64,000 nucleotides of DNA from Flavobacteriaceae bacterium (GTDB lineage Bacteria; Bacteroidota; Bacteroidia; Flavobacteriales; Flavobacteriaceae), in the NCBI GenBank assembly GCA_028280265.1, contig JANQMD010000024.1, forward strand, positions 54,066-118,065, given 5' to 3'. Position numbers and translations under genes: made by a program. The stretch's first letter is position 1; each line of letters begins with the position of its first letter. A model generated the notes under the pieces. It had not been told where the DNA came from, did not search any database, and saw only the letters and a program-made list of their open reading frames with translations. Below are positions 63,282 through 64,000 of this stretch, one piece after another.

Positions 63282-63295
63282 TTTTTTTTTTTTTT
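63282..63295 (+). repeat. T14 homopolymer before the Fn3 gene
   Basis: A run of 14 T's lies 13 nt before a TAAATTTG -7-like box. It occupies the usual -33 to -7 spacer region of the promoter and is prone to slippage. Confidence 0.7.
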
Positions 63296-63308
63296 GTGAT
63301 TTTTCATA

Positions 63309-63316
63309 TAAATTTG
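63309..63316 (+). promoter_or_regulatory. Possible -7 element of the Fn3-protein gene
   Basis: TAAATTTG matches TAnnTTTG, 51 nt before the ATG at 63368. No TTG is found at the right -33 distance because that position falls in the T14 tract. Confidence 0.4.
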
Positions 63317-63367
63317 TAAACTTTGTACCACAAACAATAATCTTAGTTTATTAAAACCAATTTAAAG

Positions 63368-64000
63368 ATGAAAAAAACTATAAACTTTTCCAAGTTCGTT
63401 TATATAGTATTTACTACTTTCTTTAGACCACAATTTTTTCAGAGAACGCTTTTACAGACAACCCACAAGGGTTTTTACTTGTTTGGCAATACAAGAAGAA
63501 AGTACTCCTTTTGTGGAATGCTACTCATTGCATTGTTAGGTTCCTTTGACATGGATGCACAGTTTTGTAATCCACCCACCAAAGCAGAACAAAACGGATA
63601 CAGCATATCTTTTGGTGGAGCAAAGACTAATAGCATTAAAGTAACGGTTACTACGGTTGGAAACGCACGTACGGGGGTAGTACTTTATATGAATACCAAA
63701 AATGAATTTACACCACCACCGCGAGTGATTCCCCAAGCTCAAGGAGGATCAAATGTGGCCTATCCAGGTTCAGGACAGCATCAGGTTGCAGCACAAGGAA
63801 CTGGTAATACTGCAAACTATGAAATTACAGGGTTGAGTCCTAATACTACCTACTATTTTCAATTGTATGCAGCAAGAGATTGTACAAACTCAGATTATCC
63901 AAATAGTACTCCTTCTAATTATGCCCCTAATTACGAAAATGATATCATTGTTAACCCCACTAAGATATCTACCCTTCAGGCATCAACCAATAGCAATACT
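63368..64000 (+). CDS. Secreted protein with fibronectin type III domain, N-terminal part
   Basis: The frame is open for 211 codons from ATG 63368 to the window edge, so the gene is cut at its 3' end. The N-terminus is long for a signal peptide: two hydrophobic stretches (about 10-19 and 50-60), with a likely cleavage at 'DMDAQ' near residue 65. From about 80 to 175 an Fn3-like domain is suggested by 'NYEITGLSPNTTYYFQLYAA'. Large Fn3-containing surface proteins are typical type IX secretion cargo in this group; the C-terminal sorting domain is out of view. Function unknown. Confidence 0.75.
   Translation, partial: MKKTINFSKFVYIVFTTFFRPQFFQRTLLQTTHKGFYLFGNTRRKYSFCGMLLIALLGSFDMDAQFCNPPTKAEQNGYSISFGGAKTNSIKVTVTTVGNARTGVVLYMNTKNEFTPPPRVIPQAQGGSNVAYPGSGQHQVAAQGTGNTANYEITGLSPNTTYYFQLYAARDCTNSDYPNSTPSNYAPNYENDIIVNPTKISTLQASTNSNT

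Larger units (their letters stand above)
62570..63367. other. 798-bp gene-free spacer with repeats
   Basis: The region is AT-rich. It contains a pair of 15-bp inverted repeats (62666..62680 and 62851..62865), the long palindrome 62979..63086 and a 14-nt T tract before the next gene. I see no credible coding frame. Confidence 0.65.

Noticed and set aside
63536..63742. Minus-strand frame of 68 codons at the start of the Fn3 gene.
   Set aside because: It lies inside a clear secreted-protein reading frame on the other strand.

Overview
The window looks like chromosomal DNA of a marine-type Bacteroidota, most likely a Flavobacteriaceae. The base composition is AT-rich. Promoters fit the Bacteroidota pattern TTG-N19-TAnnTTTG. 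There is a PorV-like type IX secretion family barrel, a DUF4105/Lnb-type lipoprotein acyltransferase and many family-typical proteins. I recognise no tRNA, rRNA, CRISPR array, transposase or phage gene.

Region 1 (1..31887, all + strand) is a surface-polysaccharide (O-antigen or capsule) locus of 30 tightly packed genes, many with 4-20 nt overlaps. It holds nucleotide-sugar amination and acyl tailoring genes (DegT aminotransferases, formyltransferase, GNAT and FemAB-like acyltransferases), a complete nonulosonic (sialic-type) acid set (neuB, neuC, neuA) and an amidotransferase of the asparagine synthase type. It also holds about a dozen glycosyltransferases (GT2, GT4, WbsX, a GT-C membrane protein), a polysaccharide deacetylase, a MaoC hydratase, a PaaK/CapK-like adenylating enzyme and a Wzy-like polymerase. 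The last gene encodes the polyprenyl-phosphate sugar-phosphate transferase that would start the chain. No Wzx flippase or Wzz is in the window, so the locus continues upstream; the first gene is cut by the window edge.

Region 2 (31867..44215) is housekeeping and envelope genes: Lnb-like acyltransferase and a PorV-family barrel, a YheT hydrolase, pssA, then a kdsD-tatC-AhpD-like-lptB run, recQ, a ZIP transporter with a methyltransferase, and an RlmL-like rRNA methyltransferase. Region 3 (44289..47121) is a tandem array of three MEST-like alpha/beta hydrolases. Two of the three have lost both the nucleophile Asp and the catalytic His.

Region 4 (47172..54402) is a divergent metal-homeostasis locus. 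A Fur/Zur repressor gene, a G3E (CobW/ZNG1-like) GTPase and a PhoX phosphatase run rightward. An ABC-2 exporter (ATPase and two DUF3526-like permeases) and a MerC-like membrane protein run leftward. One perfect 15-bp palindrome (51050..51064) lies across both promoters and is a convincing operator candidate.

Region 5 (54403..64000) holds priA, an ECF sigma/anti-sigma-like/outer-membrane-barrel set, a sterol-desaturase-family enzyme, the rpsF-rpsR-rplI ribosomal operon with a textbook promoter and terminator, and the start of a large secreted Fn3 protein. The spacers here carry three related palindromic 'TCATT...GAATCT' elements, one of them embedded in a 157-bp tandem array.
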